Source of the DNA: UBA10649 sp037130755
GTDB lineage: Bacteria > Actinomycetota > Actinomycetes > S36-B12
Direction: 5' to 3'
DNA length: 41,985 nucleotides
NCBI GenBank assembly: GCA_037130755.1
Contig: JBAXSI010000027.1
Coordinates: 1-41,985 of the forward strand
Shown here: positions 23,425 through 31,999 of the stretch, one piece after another
Layout of the letters: the number at the start of each line of letters is the position of its first letter
Numbering within the stretch: the first letter of the stretch is position 1
Program-made: the position numbers and the translations under genes
Notes under the pieces: model-generated
What the model was told of the DNA's origin: nothing
The model's input: the letters and a program-made list of their open reading frames with translations, nothing else
Database searches by the model: none

Positions 23425-24591
23425 GTGACCCCGGGTGCTTCCGGGGGACCGACGCCCGCGATGGGGGTTTACGTCCACGTGCCGTTCTGCTCGTCGCGCT
23501 GCGGGTACTGCGACTTCAACACCTACACCGCCACCGAACTAGGCGACACGGTGCGCCGCGACACCTTCCACGAGGTGCTCGCCGCCGAGGTCCGCTTCGC
23601 TGCCGCGAGTCTCGGTGACGACCGACGGCCCGTCGACACTGTCTTCGTCGGTGGCGGGACTCCCACGCTGCTGGGATCCGCGGGACTGACCCACATCCTC
23701 GACACGATCCGTCAGCAGTTCGGGCTTGCGCCGGACGCGGAGGTCACGACGGAGGCCAATCCCGACAGCGTCGACGAGCGGATGCTCGACGAACTCCGGG
23801 CCGGCGGTTTCACCCGCATGTCATTCGGGATGCAGAGCACGTCACCGACGGTCCTGCGCGTTCTGGACCGCACGCACACACCCGGGGCGAGCCTCGCGAT
23901 GGCACGCGCGGCGAGTCTGGCGGGTTTCGAGCACGTCAACCTCGACCTGATCTACGGAACTCCCGGGGAGAGCGACGACGACCTTCGCCGCACGGTCGCC
24001 GATGCCATCGCCGCAGGAGTCGACCACGTGTCCGCGTACGCGCTGATCGTCGAGGACGGCACGCCGCTGGCCAGGCGGGTCCGCCGAGGCGAACTGCCCG
24101 CGCCGGACGACGACGTGATGGCCGACAGGTACGCCATCGTCGACGCCCTCCTGACCGAGGCGGGACTGCCGTGGTACGAGGTCTCCAACTGGGCCCCTCC
24201 GGGTGGGGAGTGCCGGCACAACCTCGGCTACTGGCACAGCGACGACTGGTGGGGGATCGGGCCGGGTGCGCACAGCCACGTCGCTGGAGTGCGGTGGTGG
24301 AACGGCAAGCACCCGAGCACCTACGCGCAGCGCGTCAACACTGGCCAGTCCCCGGAGGCCGAACGCGAGATCCTGACCGAATCCGAGCAGAGCATGGAGC
24401 GCGTCATGCTCGGCCTGCGCCTGGCCGAAGGGCTCGACGTGGCGCAGTTGCCGCCCGACGCCGCGGCCCAGGTCCCCGACCTCGTCGAGCGAGGCCTGCT
24501 CGATGGGGCGCGGGCGCGGGCGGGCCGACTCGTCCTCACCGACAGGGGCCGACTGCTTGCCGACGCCGTCATCCGGGACCTGACCGACTGA
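23425..24591 (+). CDS. hemW: HemW, radical-SAM heme chaperone-like protein
   Basis: HemW is a radical-SAM protein related to coproporphyrinogen dehydrogenase HemN, but acts as a heme-binding chaperone; many are annotated as coproporphyrinogen III oxidase. The product of about 388 aa carries the cluster-binding CxxxCxxC in PFCSSRCGYCDFNTYT, the SAM-region FVGGGTPTLL, EANPDSVDERMLDELRAGG, FGMQSTSPTVLRVLDRTH, and the HemW-type HNLGYWHSDDWWGIGPGAHS. In-frame GTG codons occur at 23404, 23419 and 23425. I prefer 23425 because GAAGAGG lies 5 bases before it. It follows lepA as in many actinobacteria and Firmicutes. Confidence 0.93.
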   Translation: MTPGASGGPTPAMGVYVHVPFCSSRCGYCDFNTYTATELGDTVRRDTFHEVLAAEVRFAAASLGDDRRPVDTVFVGGGTPTLLGSAGLTHILDTIRQQFGLAPDAEVTTEANPDSVDERMLDELRAGGFTRMSFGMQSTSPTVLRVLDRTHTPGASLAMARAASLAGFEHVNLDLIYGTPGESDDDLRRTVADAIAAGVDHVSAYALIVEDGTPLARRVRRGELPAPDDDVMADRYAIVDALLTEAGLPWYEVSNWAPPGGECRHNLGYWHSDDWWGIGPGAHSHVAGVRWWNGKHPSTYAQRVNTGQSPEAEREILTESEQSMERVMLGLRLAEGLDVAQLPPDAAAQVPDLVERGLLDGARARAGRLVLTDRGRLLADAVIRDLTD

Positions 24592-24617
24592 CGCTCGCGG
24601 CCACCGCCGGTGGGACG

Positions 24618-24623
24618 TACACT
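24618..24623 (+). promoter_or_regulatory. Candidate -10 box of hrcA-dnaJ
   Basis: TACACT fits TANNNT, and its last base is the first base of the CIRCE operator, so HrcA bound there would block transcription. Confidence 0.5.
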
Positions 24624-24649
24624 TGGCACTCAGCAACCGCGAGTGCCAA
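24623..24649. promoter_or_regulatory. CIRCE operator (HrcA-binding site)
   Basis: TTGGCACTC, 9 bases, then GAGTGCCAA: a perfect 9-N9-9 inverted repeat matching the CIRCE consensus TTAGCACTC-N9-GAGTGCTAA with one substitution in each arm. It lies 25 bases before hrcA and overlaps the -10 box, indicating negative autoregulation of hrcA-dnaJ by HrcA. Confidence 0.92.
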
Positions 24650-24674
24650 CGCTGCGGGGCCAGGGGAGGTGCGC

Positions 24675-25694
24675 ATGCTCGAGGACCGACGTCTTGCCGT
24701 GCTGCGCGCCATCGTCGAGGACTACGTATCCACGCACGAGCCCGTCGGCTCGAAGGCGCTCGTCGAGCGGCACAACCTCGGCGTCTCGCCGGCCACGATC
24801 CGCAACGACATGGCCGCGCTCGAGGAGGAGGGCTTCATCGCCCAGCCGCACACGAGCGCCGGGCGCGTTCCCACGGACCTTGGCTACCGACTGTTCGTCG
24901 ACCGGCTCTCCGGCGTCAAGCCCCTGAGCCAGGCCGAGCGCCGGGCCATCCACCAGTTCCTCGACGAGGCCGTCGACCTGGACGACGTCATGAGCCGGAC
25001 GGTTCGCCTGCTCGCGCAGATCACTCGGCAGGTCGCGCTCGTGCAGTACCCGTCGCTGACCAGAAGTCGCGTCCGTCACGTCGAACTGGTGGCGCTGAGC
25101 TCGACGCGCCTCATCATCGTGCTCATCGTCGACTCGGGCCGAGTGGAGCAGCGCATCATCGAGTGCGCAGTGCCGATCGCCGAAGCCACACTCGCTGACC
25201 TGCGTTCTCGCCTGGGCATTGCGCTCGCCGACCAGCCGTTCACGGCCGTGCCGGATGCCGTCGCCGACTTCGACGAGGCGTTCCCCATGGACGACCGGCC
25301 GCTGGTGCACTCGGTGCTGGCGTCGGTCCTCGAGATGGTCGCCGAACGTCCGGACGAGCGGATCATGCTCGGCGGCACCGCGCACCTGGCCCGCTACGGC
25401 GAGTCCTTCCCGATCGCGATCCAGCCGGTCCTCGAGGCGCTCGAGGAGCAGGTCGTCCTCCTGCGACTGCTCGGCGAGGCCACGTCGCAGCAGGGCGTCA
25501 CGGTGCGCATCGGGCATGAGAACCCGATCGAGGGGCTCGAGGCCACGTCGGTCGTCACTGCCCGCTACGGCGTCGGTGAGAAGCCGCGCGCATCGCTGGG
25601 CATCGTCGGCCCGACGCCGATGGACTACGCCGGGACGATGAGCTCGGTCCTCGCGGTCGCGCAGTACGTCAGCAGGATGCTGGACGACCAGTGA
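24675..25694 (+). CDS. hrcA: Heat-inducible transcription repressor HrcA
   Basis: Represses class I heat-shock genes through CIRCE sites, with activity tuned by GroEL. The 339-aa product has the N-terminal winged-helix domain (LRAIVEDYVSTHEPVGSKAL, LGVSPATIRNDMAALEEEGF, QPHTSAGRVPTDLGYRLFVD) and the C-terminal sensing domain with IMLGGTAHLARYGE and LGIVGPTPMDYAGTMSSVLA. The ATG at 24675 has GGGGAGG at good spacing. A CIRCE element lies in its leader, and dnaJ follows after 22 bases. Other HrcA targets such as groEL are outside the window. Confidence 0.97.
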   Translation: MLEDRRLAVLRAIVEDYVSTHEPVGSKALVERHNLGVSPATIRNDMAALEEEGFIAQPHTSAGRVPTDLGYRLFVDRLSGVKPLSQAERRAIHQFLDEAVDLDDVMSRTVRLLAQITRQVALVQYPSLTRSRVRHVELVALSSTRLIIVLIVDSGRVEQRIIECAVPIAEATLADLRSRLGIALADQPFTAVPDAVADFDEAFPMDDRPLVHSVLASVLEMVAERPDERIMLGGTAHLARYGESFPIAIQPVLEALEEQVVLLRLLGEATSQQGVTVRIGHENPIEGLEATSVVTARYGVGEKPRASLGIVGPTPMDYAGTMSSVLAVAQYVSRMLDDQ

Positions 25695-25716
25695 CGCGGC
25701 AATCGAGAGGGATGGC

Positions 25717-26853
25717 GTGAGCACCGACTACTACGCCCTGCTGGGCGTATCGCGGGACGCGTCCCCCGAGGAGATCAAGAAGGCGTACCGGAAGCTCGCC
25801 CGCGAGCTCCACCCCGACGTCAACCCTGACCCTGAGCACCAGGAGCGGTTCAAGCAGGTCACGGCGGCGTACGAGGTCCTCAGCGACCCGGAGAAGCGGC
25901 AGATGTACGACCTCGGCGGCGACCCGTTCGGCCGCGGCGGTGGCTTCGGCGGTGGCGGCGGGGCGACCTTCGACTTCGGCGACATCATGGATGCGTTCTT
26001 CGGCGGCGGCTCCACGCGGCGTGGTCCGCGTCCGCGCGCGCGGCGCGGCCAGGATGCGTTGATCCGCCTCGACATCGATCTCTCCGAGGCCGTCTTCGGG
26101 ACCACGCGCGACATCACCGTCGACACCGCATCGCTGTGCGGCGCATGCGAGGGTCGCGGCGCGGCTGCCGGCAGCGACGTCGAGACCTGCGTCCTGTGCA
26201 AGGGCCGCGGCGAGATCCAGTCCGTGCAGCGGTCCTTCCTCGGACAGGTCATGACCTCACGGCCCTGCCCGCAGTGCCAGGGCTTCGGCACGACGATCCC
26301 GCACCCGTGCCATGAGTGCTCCGGCGATGGTCGCGTCCGTACGCGCCGCACCCTCACCGTCAAGATCCCAGCCGGTGTCGACACCGGCACGCGCATCCAG
26401 CTCTCGGGCGAGGGCGAGGTCGGGCCCAACGGGGGGCCTGCCGCCGATCTGTTCATCGAGGTCGTCGTCGCCGCGCATCCGCTCTTCGAGCGCAGTGGCG
26501 ACGAACTGCACTGCATCGTCACGGTGCCGATGACCGCAGCCGCCTTGGGTACCTCCACGACGCTGGAAAGCCTCGACGGACCGCTCGACGTCGAGATCAA
26601 GGCGGGCACGCAGTCCGGCGAGATCGTCACGCTCAAGGGCCGCGGTGCGGCGCGACTTCGATCGAGCGGGCGCGGTGACCTGTACGTGCACCTGCGCGTT
26701 CAGACGCCCACGAAGCTCGATCCGGAGCAGGAAGACCTGCTGCGCAGGCTGGCGGACCTGCGCGAGGAGTCGACCATGCAGCTGGGCAATCCGTCGAACG
26801 AGGCCACCGGCGGGCTCTTCTCGCGGCTGAAGGATGCGTTCACCGCGAAGTGA
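25717..26853 (+). CDS. dnaJ: Chaperone protein DnaJ (hrcA-linked, DnaJ2 type)
   Basis: A J-domain co-chaperone that stimulates DnaK ATPase. The 378-aa product shows the J domain (residues 1-67, with HPD in ARELHPDVNP), a Gly/Phe-rich stretch (GRGGGFGGGGGATFDFG), and four zinc-binding CxxCxGxG repeats from about Cys141 (CGACEGRG, CVLCKGRG, CPQCQGFG, CHECSGDG). The C-terminal substrate domains follow. Actinobacteria usually have one DnaJ with dnaK-grpE and a second next to hrcA; this is the second type. The GTG start has GAGAGGGA upstream. The stop overlaps the rsmE start (GTGA). Confidence 0.96.
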   Translation: MSTDYYALLGVSRDASPEEIKKAYRKLARELHPDVNPDPEHQERFKQVTAAYEVLSDPEKRQMYDLGGDPFGRGGGFGGGGGATFDFGDIMDAFFGGGSTRRGPRPRARRGQDALIRLDIDLSEAVFGTTRDITVDTASLCGACEGRGAAAGSDVETCVLCKGRGEIQSVQRSFLGQVMTSRPCPQCQGFGTTIPHPCHECSGDGRVRTRRTLTVKIPAGVDTGTRIQLSGEGEVGPNGGPAADLFIEVVVAAHPLFERSGDELHCIVTVPMTAAALGTSTTLESLDGPLDVEIKAGTQSGEIVTLKGRGAARLRSSGRGDLYVHLRVQTPTKLDPEQEDLLRRLADLREESTMQLGNPSNEATGGLFSRLKDAFTAK

Positions 26854-27644
26854 CAGCACCGGTGTTCGTCGTCGACGGCGGGGGCCTTGCGGCCGCAACG
26901 CCCGGCTCCACTGTGACCGTCAGCGGCGCCGAGGGCCGCCATGCGGTCACCGTCCGGCGCATCCGCTCCGGCGAGCAGGTCGACGTCGTCGATGGTGACG
27001 GACGTCGCGTGTCGGGGGAGGTCGGCTCGGTCGCCGGCAAGGACGCCGTCAACGTGATCGTGCGCTCGGTGACCGACGAGCCACCGCCGAACCCGCGCGT
27101 GACCGTCGTCCAGGCGCTCGCCAAGGGCGATCGCGGCGAACTGGCCGTGGAACTGCTGACGGAGGTCGGCGTCGACGAGATCGTGCCCTGGTCGGCGGCC
27201 AACTGCGTCACCCAGTGGCGTGCGGAGCGGCTCGAGAAGTCGCGCCAGCGGTGGGTCGACGCCGCAGCAGCTGCCGCCAAGCAGAGCCGTCGCGCGCTCT
27301 TCCCGCGCGTGGGGGACCTTGCGTCCACGCCGCAGGTCGAGCAGCTCATCCAGAGTGCCAAGCTCGCCCTGGTCCTGCATGAGTCCGCCGCGGCAGCCAT
27401 CGGTGACGTCCGCCTGCCCCAAGCGGGCGACGTGGTGGTCGTGGTGGGCCCCGAGGGGGGAATCTCGCCGACCGAACTGGCGGCATTCGAGGCGGCGGGG
27501 GCGTTGACAGTCCGGCTCGGCCCCTCGGTGCTGCGCACCTCCTCGGCCGGCATGGCCGCAGCGGCCGCCCTGCTGTCGGGCAGCCCGCGCTGGTCCGTCC
27601 CGTCGACGGCGGACTTGGCATCCGATACGAGCGTGGAAGGATGA
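26850..27644 (+). CDS. rsmE: 16S rRNA (uracil-1498-N3)-methyltransferase
   Basis: Methylates U1498 of 16S rRNA near the decoding site, using SAM. The 264-aa product has a PUA-like N-terminal domain (EGRHAVTVRRIRSGEQVDVV), VVQALAKGDRGELAVELLTE, the RsmE-typical WRAERLEKSRQRWVDAAAAA, and a SPOUT knot with VVVGPEGGISPTELAAFEAA and LGPSVLRTSSAGMAAAAAL. It is coupled to dnaJ by a 4-base overlap, a frequent arrangement. Confidence 0.96.
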   Translation: MTAPVFVVDGGGLAAATPGSTVTVSGAEGRHAVTVRRIRSGEQVDVVDGDGRRVSGEVGSVAGKDAVNVIVRSVTDEPPPNPRVTVVQALAKGDRGELAVELLTEVGVDEIVPWSAANCVTQWRAERLEKSRQRWVDAAAAAAKQSRRALFPRVGDLASTPQVEQLIQSAKLALVLHESAAAAIGDVRLPQAGDVVVVVGPEGGISPTELAAFEAAGALTVRLGPSVLRTSSAGMAAAAALLSGSPRWSVPSTADLASDTSVEG

Positions 27645-27649
27645 CAGCC

Positions 27650-27994
27650 ATGAGCGAGTGCCTGTTCTGCGCCATCGCGGCCGGCGATATCCCGGCCGAC
27701 GTCGTGCACAGCGACGATCGGGTGATCGCCTTCCGTGACATCGCGCCCCAGGCACCCGTGCACGTGCTGGTCATTCCGCGCGAGCATCACGACAACGCGG
27801 CCGACATCGCCCTCGCCGATCCGGACCTGGCGGCGCAACTGCTGCGCGTCGCGGGAGCGGTCGCCGCCCAGGAGGGCGTTGCCGACTCCGGGTATCGCAT
27901 CGTCTCGAACACCGGCGAGGGCGCCGGCCAGTCCGTAGGTCATGTCCACTTCCACGTGCTGGGCGGGCGAGGGCTCGCCTGGCCTCCCGGCTAG
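27650..27994 (+). CDS. HIT-family protein (histidine triad hydrolase)
   Basis: HINT-type proteins hydrolyse nucleoside phosphoramidates and related nucleotides. The 114-aa product has the zinc-type N-terminal CLFCAIAAGDIPADVV, IAFRDIAPQAPVHVLVIPRE and the histidine triad GHVHFHVLGG near the C-terminus. I prefer the ATG at 27650, since GGAAGG lies 9 bases before it. The in-frame ATG at 27641, which overlaps the rsmE stop, has no space for a ribosome binding site. Confidence 0.94.
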   Translation: MSECLFCAIAAGDIPADVVHSDDRVIAFRDIAPQAPVHVLVIPREHHDNAADIALADPDLAAQLLRVAGAVAAQEGVADSGYRIVSNTGEGAGQSVGHVHFHVLGGRGLAWPPG

Positions 27995-28011
27995 CCGAAT
28001 CAGGACCCTGC

Positions 28012-28995
28012 ATGACCACACCGATCCCCGAAGCGCCCCGCGCCCAGACGACCATCATCGTGCCGAACTCCCAGCCGATGGTGGCCCTCCTCGGTGCTGA
28101 CGATGCTTATCTGCGACTCGTCGAGCGCGCCTTCCCGGATGCCGACCTGATGGCCCGCGGCAACGAGATCACCGTCAACGGGTCGCCCGAGGATGTCGGG
28201 ATCATCGACACGCTGATCGGCGAGATGCTGGCCATGCTGCGCACCGGACAGGCACTGGGCGTCGAGTCGGTCGAACGCAGCATCACGCTGATGCGCAGCG
28301 GCACCCGTCCCACCGACGTGCTCACGTCCAACATCCTCAGCAGCCGCGGCAGGACCATCCGCGCGAAGACCCTCAACCAGAAGCGCTACGTCGACGCCAT
28401 CGACAACAACACCGTCGTGTTCGGCATCGGCCCCGCCGGCACCGGCAAGACCTACCTCGCCGTGGCCAAGGCCGTGCAGGCGCTCCAGGCCAAGCGCGTC
28501 AACCGGATCGTGCTGACCCGACCTGCTGTCGAGGCGGGCGAGCGGCTCGGCTTCCTGCCCGGCACGCTCTCGGAGAAGATCGATCCCTACCTGCGCCCGC
28601 TCTACGACGCCATGCACGACATGATCGATCCCGACTCCATTCCGCGCCTCATCACGAGCGGCACGATCGAGATCGCCCCGCTGGCCTACATGCGCGGGCG
28701 CACGCTCAACGACTCCTTCATCATCCTCGACGAGGCGCAGAACACCTCCGCGGAGCAGATGAAGATGTTCCTCACCCGACTGGGCTTCGGATCGACGATG
28801 GTCGTGACGGGCGACATCACCCAGGTGGACCTGCCAGGCGGCACGACGAGCGGCCTGCGGGTCGTGTCGGAGATCCTCGAGGGCATGGACGACGTCGGGT
28901 TCTGCCGCCTGACATCGCACGACGTCGTGCGGCACAAGCTCGTCGGCCGCATCGTCGAGGCATACGCCGAGTACGACGCGAAGCGAGCCACGTGA
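28012..28995 (+). CDS. phoH: PhoH-like ATPase (YbeZ type)
   Basis: A predicted RNA-associated ATPase, often encoded next to the endoribonuclease YbeY and thought to work with it in rRNA processing. The 327-aa product has an N-terminal KH-like region, then the PhoH domain with Walker A FGIGPAGTGKTYLAVAKAV, VLTRPAVEAGERLGFLPG, PLAYMRGRTLNDSFIILDEA (Walker B), QNTSAEQMKMFLTRLGFGS and VTGDITQVDLPGG. The stop overlaps the ybeY GTG by 4 bases. Confidence 0.95.
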   Translation: MTTPIPEAPRAQTTIIVPNSQPMVALLGADDAYLRLVERAFPDADLMARGNEITVNGSPEDVGIIDTLIGEMLAMLRTGQALGVESVERSITLMRSGTRPTDVLTSNILSSRGRTIRAKTLNQKRYVDAIDNNTVVFGIGPAGTGKTYLAVAKAVQALQAKRVNRIVLTRPAVEAGERLGFLPGTLSEKIDPYLRPLYDAMHDMIDPDSIPRLITSGTIEIAPLAYMRGRTLNDSFIILDEAQNTSAEQMKMFLTRLGFGSTMVVTGDITQVDLPGGTTSGLRVVSEILEGMDDVGFCRLTSHDVVRHKLVGRIVEAYAEYDAKRAT

Positions 28996-29462
28996 CGGTT
29001 TCTCGCGCCGCTGCACCGAACGTCCTGGTGTCGAACGAGTCAGAAGTGCCGTGCGACACCGAGGCGTTGACTGGGCTCGCCTCCTACCTGTTCGACCGGT
29101 TGCGACTGCACCCCGATTGCGAGCTCGGCATCACGCTCGTTGACGGCGAGCGCATGTCGACGCTGCACGAGGACTGGATGCACGAGCCGGGTCCGACCGA
29201 TGTCCTGTCCTTCCCGATCGACGAGCTCACGAGTGCGCCTGCCGGCGTTGAGCCTGAGCCCGGAATCCTCGGCGACATCGTGCTGTGCCCGTCGTTTGTC
29301 GGCCCGCAGGCGCAGGCAGCGGGCCGGTCGATGGACGAGGAACTGGAGTTCCTCGTCGCGCACGGGACCCTGCATCTGATCGGCTATGACCACGCCACCG
29401 ACGAGGAGTACGCGGCGATGTTCGCACTCCAGGACGAGTTGCTGCGAGGCTGGTGGGCATGA
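28992..29462 (+). CDS. ybeY: Endoribonuclease YbeY
   Basis: A zinc-dependent endonuclease for 16S rRNA 3'-end maturation and ribosome quality control. The 156-aa product contains the metal motif HGTLHLIGYDH (H-x3-H-x5-H), GPTDVLSFPIDE and GILGDIVLCPSFV, all diagnostic. The GTG start is coupled to phoH, and the stop overlaps the ATG of the following CBS-domain gene. Confidence 0.96.
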   Translation: MTVSRAAAPNVLVSNESEVPCDTEALTGLASYLFDRLRLHPDCELGITLVDGERMSTLHEDWMHEPGPTDVLSFPIDELTSAPAGVEPEPGILGDIVLCPSFVGPQAQAAGRSMDEELEFLVAHGTLHLIGYDHATDEEYAAMFALQDELLRGWWA

Positions 29463-30763
29463 CCCAGGATGTCCTGCTCATCGTGATCGCGGCACTGCTT
29501 GTCGCGGTCGGTGCGCTGCTCGTCATGGCCGAGACCGCGATCGGGCGCGTCTCGCGCAGCCAGGTCGAGGACGGCAAGGACAGCAAGAAGGTCAAGCGGA
29601 TGCTGGCGATCATCGCCGACCGGCCGCGCTACGTGAACGTCCTGCTCTTCCTTTCGACCGTGTGCTCGGTCACGGCCACCGTGCTCGTCGCCTTCGTGTG
29701 CTTTGACGCGTTCGATCGTCCCGCCGAGGGATCAGCATGGGTGGCCGTGCTCGTCGCGGTCGCGATCATGGTGGCGGTGTCCTATGTGGTGCTGGGGGTT
29801 GCGGCCCGCACCCTCGGCCGCCAGCACGCGGTGAGCATCGCGATGGCCGCGTCCGGGCCGGCGCGATTCCTCGCGACGATCCTCGGTCCGCTGACGACCC
29901 TCCTGATCCTCATCGGCAACGCGGTGACACCCGGCAAGGGCTACCGCGAGGGGCCGTTCGCGTCCCAAGCGGAGTTCCGCGAGATGGTCGACCTCGCCGA
30001 GGCGGACAGCCTGATCGAGAACGAAGAGCGGGAGATGATCCACTCGGTGTTCGAGTTGGGCGACACCTTCGCCAAGGAGGTGATGGTGCCGCGCACCGAG
30101 ATGGTGTTCATCGAGCGGAGCAAGAGCCTGCGCCAGGCGATGTCCCTCGGCCTTCGGTCCGGCTTCTCGCGCATCCCCGTCATCGGCGAGAACGCCGACG
30201 ACATCGTCGGGATCGTGTACCTCAAGGACGTCGTCCGCCGCTCCTTCGAGCATCGGGAGGCCGAGCAGTCCGAGCGCGTCGAGTCGCTGATGCGCGTTCC
30301 CTACTTCGTGCCCGACAGCAAGCCCGCCGACGAGCTGCTGCGCGACATGCAGTCGGCGCGCGTTCACATGGCGGTCGTGGTCGACGAATACGGGGGCACC
30401 GCCGGCTTGGTCACGATCGAGGACATCCTCGAGGAGATCGTCGGGGAGATTGCCGACGAGTACGACACCGCGGCGCCCGAGGTGGCTGAAGTGGCCGGCG
30501 GCGCCTATCGGGTCCTCGCCCGCATGCATGTCGAGGACTTCGCCGAGCTGATCGGCGTCGAGATCGACTCGGAGGAGGAGGGCGTCGACACCGTGCTCGG
30601 TCTTGTCGCCAAGCGCCTCGGCCGGGTACCGATCCCCGGCGCCTCGGTGCGCGAGGACGGCTGGCTCCTGACCGCCGAGCAGGGCGGCGGCCGCCGCAAC
30701 CGCATCGGCACGGTGCTCGCCCAGCCGATCGTGGATCCTGCCGGCGAGAAGGTCGACGATTGA
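29459..30763 (+). CDS. CorC/HlyC-family membrane protein with CBS domains
   Basis: A 434-aa protein with an N-terminal DUF21/CNNM membrane domain (several spans from VLLIVIAALLVAVGALLVMA to about residue 165) followed by a CBS pair (EVMVPRTEMVFIERS, GFSRIPVIGENADDIVGIVY and VHMAVVVDEYGGTAGLVTIE). It ends with a CorC/HlyC domain (GAYRVLARMHVEDFAELIGV, VDTVLGLVAKRLGRVPIPG). Members take part in magnesium or other ion homeostasis; older annotations call them hemolysins. I chose the ATG at 29459, which overlaps the ybeY stop, over the in-frame GTG two codons earlier. Confidence 0.94.
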   Translation: MTQDVLLIVIAALLVAVGALLVMAETAIGRVSRSQVEDGKDSKKVKRMLAIIADRPRYVNVLLFLSTVCSVTATVLVAFVCFDAFDRPAEGSAWVAVLVAVAIMVAVSYVVLGVAARTLGRQHAVSIAMAASGPARFLATILGPLTTLLILIGNAVTPGKGYREGPFASQAEFREMVDLAEADSLIENEEREMIHSVFELGDTFAKEVMVPRTEMVFIERSKSLRQAMSLGLRSGFSRIPVIGENADDIVGIVYLKDVVRRSFEHREAEQSERVESLMRVPYFVPDSKPADELLRDMQSARVHMAVVVDEYGGTAGLVTIEDILEEIVGEIADEYDTAAPEVAEVAGGAYRVLARMHVEDFAELIGVEIDSEEEGVDTVLGLVAKRLGRVPIPGASVREDGWLLTAEQGGGRRNRIGTVLAQPIVDPAGEKVDD

Positions 30764-30764
30764 C

Positions 30765-31109
30765 GTGGCGGACCTCGACCTCGCTGACCCGGAGAACGTC
30801 AAGCTACTGACGCTGGCGCGAGGCGCGATGTCGCGTGTTCGTGCACCTCAGGGCGCTGCGCTGCGCGACGAGACAGGGCGCACGTACTCCTCGGCCAGTG
30901 TCTCCCTGCCCTCGCGCTCGTTCTCTGCGGTCTCGCTTGTCGTGGCGCAGGCGGCGGCGTCTGGTGCGCGCGGGATCGAGGCCGTGGTCGTCGTCGGCGA
31001 GCCGGCCGCTGCCGAGGACGTCGTGCTGATCCGCGATCTTGGTGGCTTCGTTGCGAGGATCGCGCAGTGCGAGGCTGACGGGACGCCTCGCCCGGCGTCC
31101 GCTCCGTGA
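30765..31109 (+). CDS. Cytidine-deaminase-like protein lacking zinc ligands
   Basis: A 114-aa product whose pattern (KLLTLARGAMSRVRAPQGAA, LRDETGRTYSSASVSLPSRS, SAVSLVVAQAAASGARGIEA, VVVVGEPAAAEDVVLIRDLG) matches the core strands and helices of cytidine deaminase. However, the catalytic (C/H)AE motif and the PCxxC motif are absent; the only cysteine is in AQCEADG. It is therefore unlikely to deaminate. I recall proteins of this kind at the same place, between a CorC-like gene and era, in Streptomyces, often annotated cytidine deaminase. The GTG start is one base after the CorC-like gene, and the stop overlaps the transporter start. Confidence 0.8.
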   Translation: MADLDLADPENVKLLTLARGAMSRVRAPQGAALRDETGRTYSSASVSLPSRSFSAVSLVVAQAAASGARGIEAVVVVGEPAAAEDVVLIRDLGGFVARIAQCEADGTPRPASAP

Positions 31110-31999
31110 TCACAAGGTCACGCGCGGCCGTTGCCGTCATGGGCGCGGCGGTGCTCTTCGGCACGACGGGCACCACGCGCCAACTGCTGGTTCCAGATGC
31201 ACCCGGCACGGGAGTGGCGGCGGTCCGGCTGATCGTCGGCTCGATCGGCCTGGTCGCATGGGTGATGTGGCGCGGGCGGGGGTCGGACCTCGTCAGGCTG
31301 TGGCGTCGTCCGGTCGTGTGGCTGATGGGAGCAGGGGTCGCGGGCTATCAGGCGTTCTTCTTCATCGGCACGCAGCGCACGGGTGTGGCCGTGGCCGCGC
31401 TCATCGCGCTCGGCAGTGCGCCGTTCTTAGCCGGACTGCTCGGCTGGGCGATGCGCGAGGGGGCGCCAGGGTGGCTGTGGGCTGCCTCCACGGCCATTGC
31501 TGTCGTCGGGCTAGGGCTACTGGTGTCCGGCAGCCTCGACTCTGGTGACGCAGTCGGCATGCTGTCGGCCTTGGCGGCGGGCGGCTGCTACGCGGTATTC
31601 ACCGTGCTCGGCGTCCGACTGTCGAGGGAGGGCTTCAACGGCGGGGACGTGCTGGCGGCCTCGTTCTCGATCGGCGCAGTGCTGTTGCTGCCTGCCGCCG
31701 TCGCATCCACATGGTGGCTGTCGTGGCCAGGAGTCGTCGCGGCGCTGTGGCTCGGCATCGCCACGACGACAGTCGCGTACCTGCTCTTCGGACTCGGCCT
31801 GTCGGTTCTCCAACCCGGCCACATCGCGACCCTGACCCTCCTTGAGCCCGCAGTCGCGACCGTTCTCGGCGTCGTCGTGCTGGGGGAGCCGTTGAGTGCT
31901 CTCGGCTGGATCGGCTGCCTGCTGGTGATCGTTGCCCTAGCGTTGCTGGGGATGGCCGAACGAAACTCCGACCACGAACCGACGGGAGTCACGGCGTGA
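31106..31999 (+). CDS. EamA/DMT-superfamily transporter (second copy)
   Basis: A 297-aa ten-span protein of the EamA type. Repeat one begins AVAVMGAAVLFGTTGTTRQL and includes VRLIVGSIGLVAWVMWRG and AFFFIGTQRTGVAVAALIAL. Repeat two includes GGCYAVFTVLGVRLSREGF and ends LEPAVATVLGVVVLGEPLSA. It is clearly different in sequence from the transporter at 9564-10442. It is locked into the operon by 4-base overlaps with both the deaminase-like gene and era, an unusual guest at this position. The substrate is unknown. Confidence 0.92.
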   Translation: MITRSRAAVAVMGAAVLFGTTGTTRQLLVPDAPGTGVAAVRLIVGSIGLVAWVMWRGRGSDLVRLWRRPVVWLMGAGVAGYQAFFFIGTQRTGVAVAALIALGSAPFLAGLLGWAMREGAPGWLWAASTAIAVVGLGLLVSGSLDSGDAVGMLSALAAGGCYAVFTVLGVRLSREGFNGGDVLAASFSIGAVLLLPAAVASTWWLSWPGVVAALWLGIATTTVAYLLFGLGLSVLQPGHIATLTLLEPAVATVLGVVVLGEPLSALGWIGCLLVIVALALLGMAERNSDHEPTGVTA

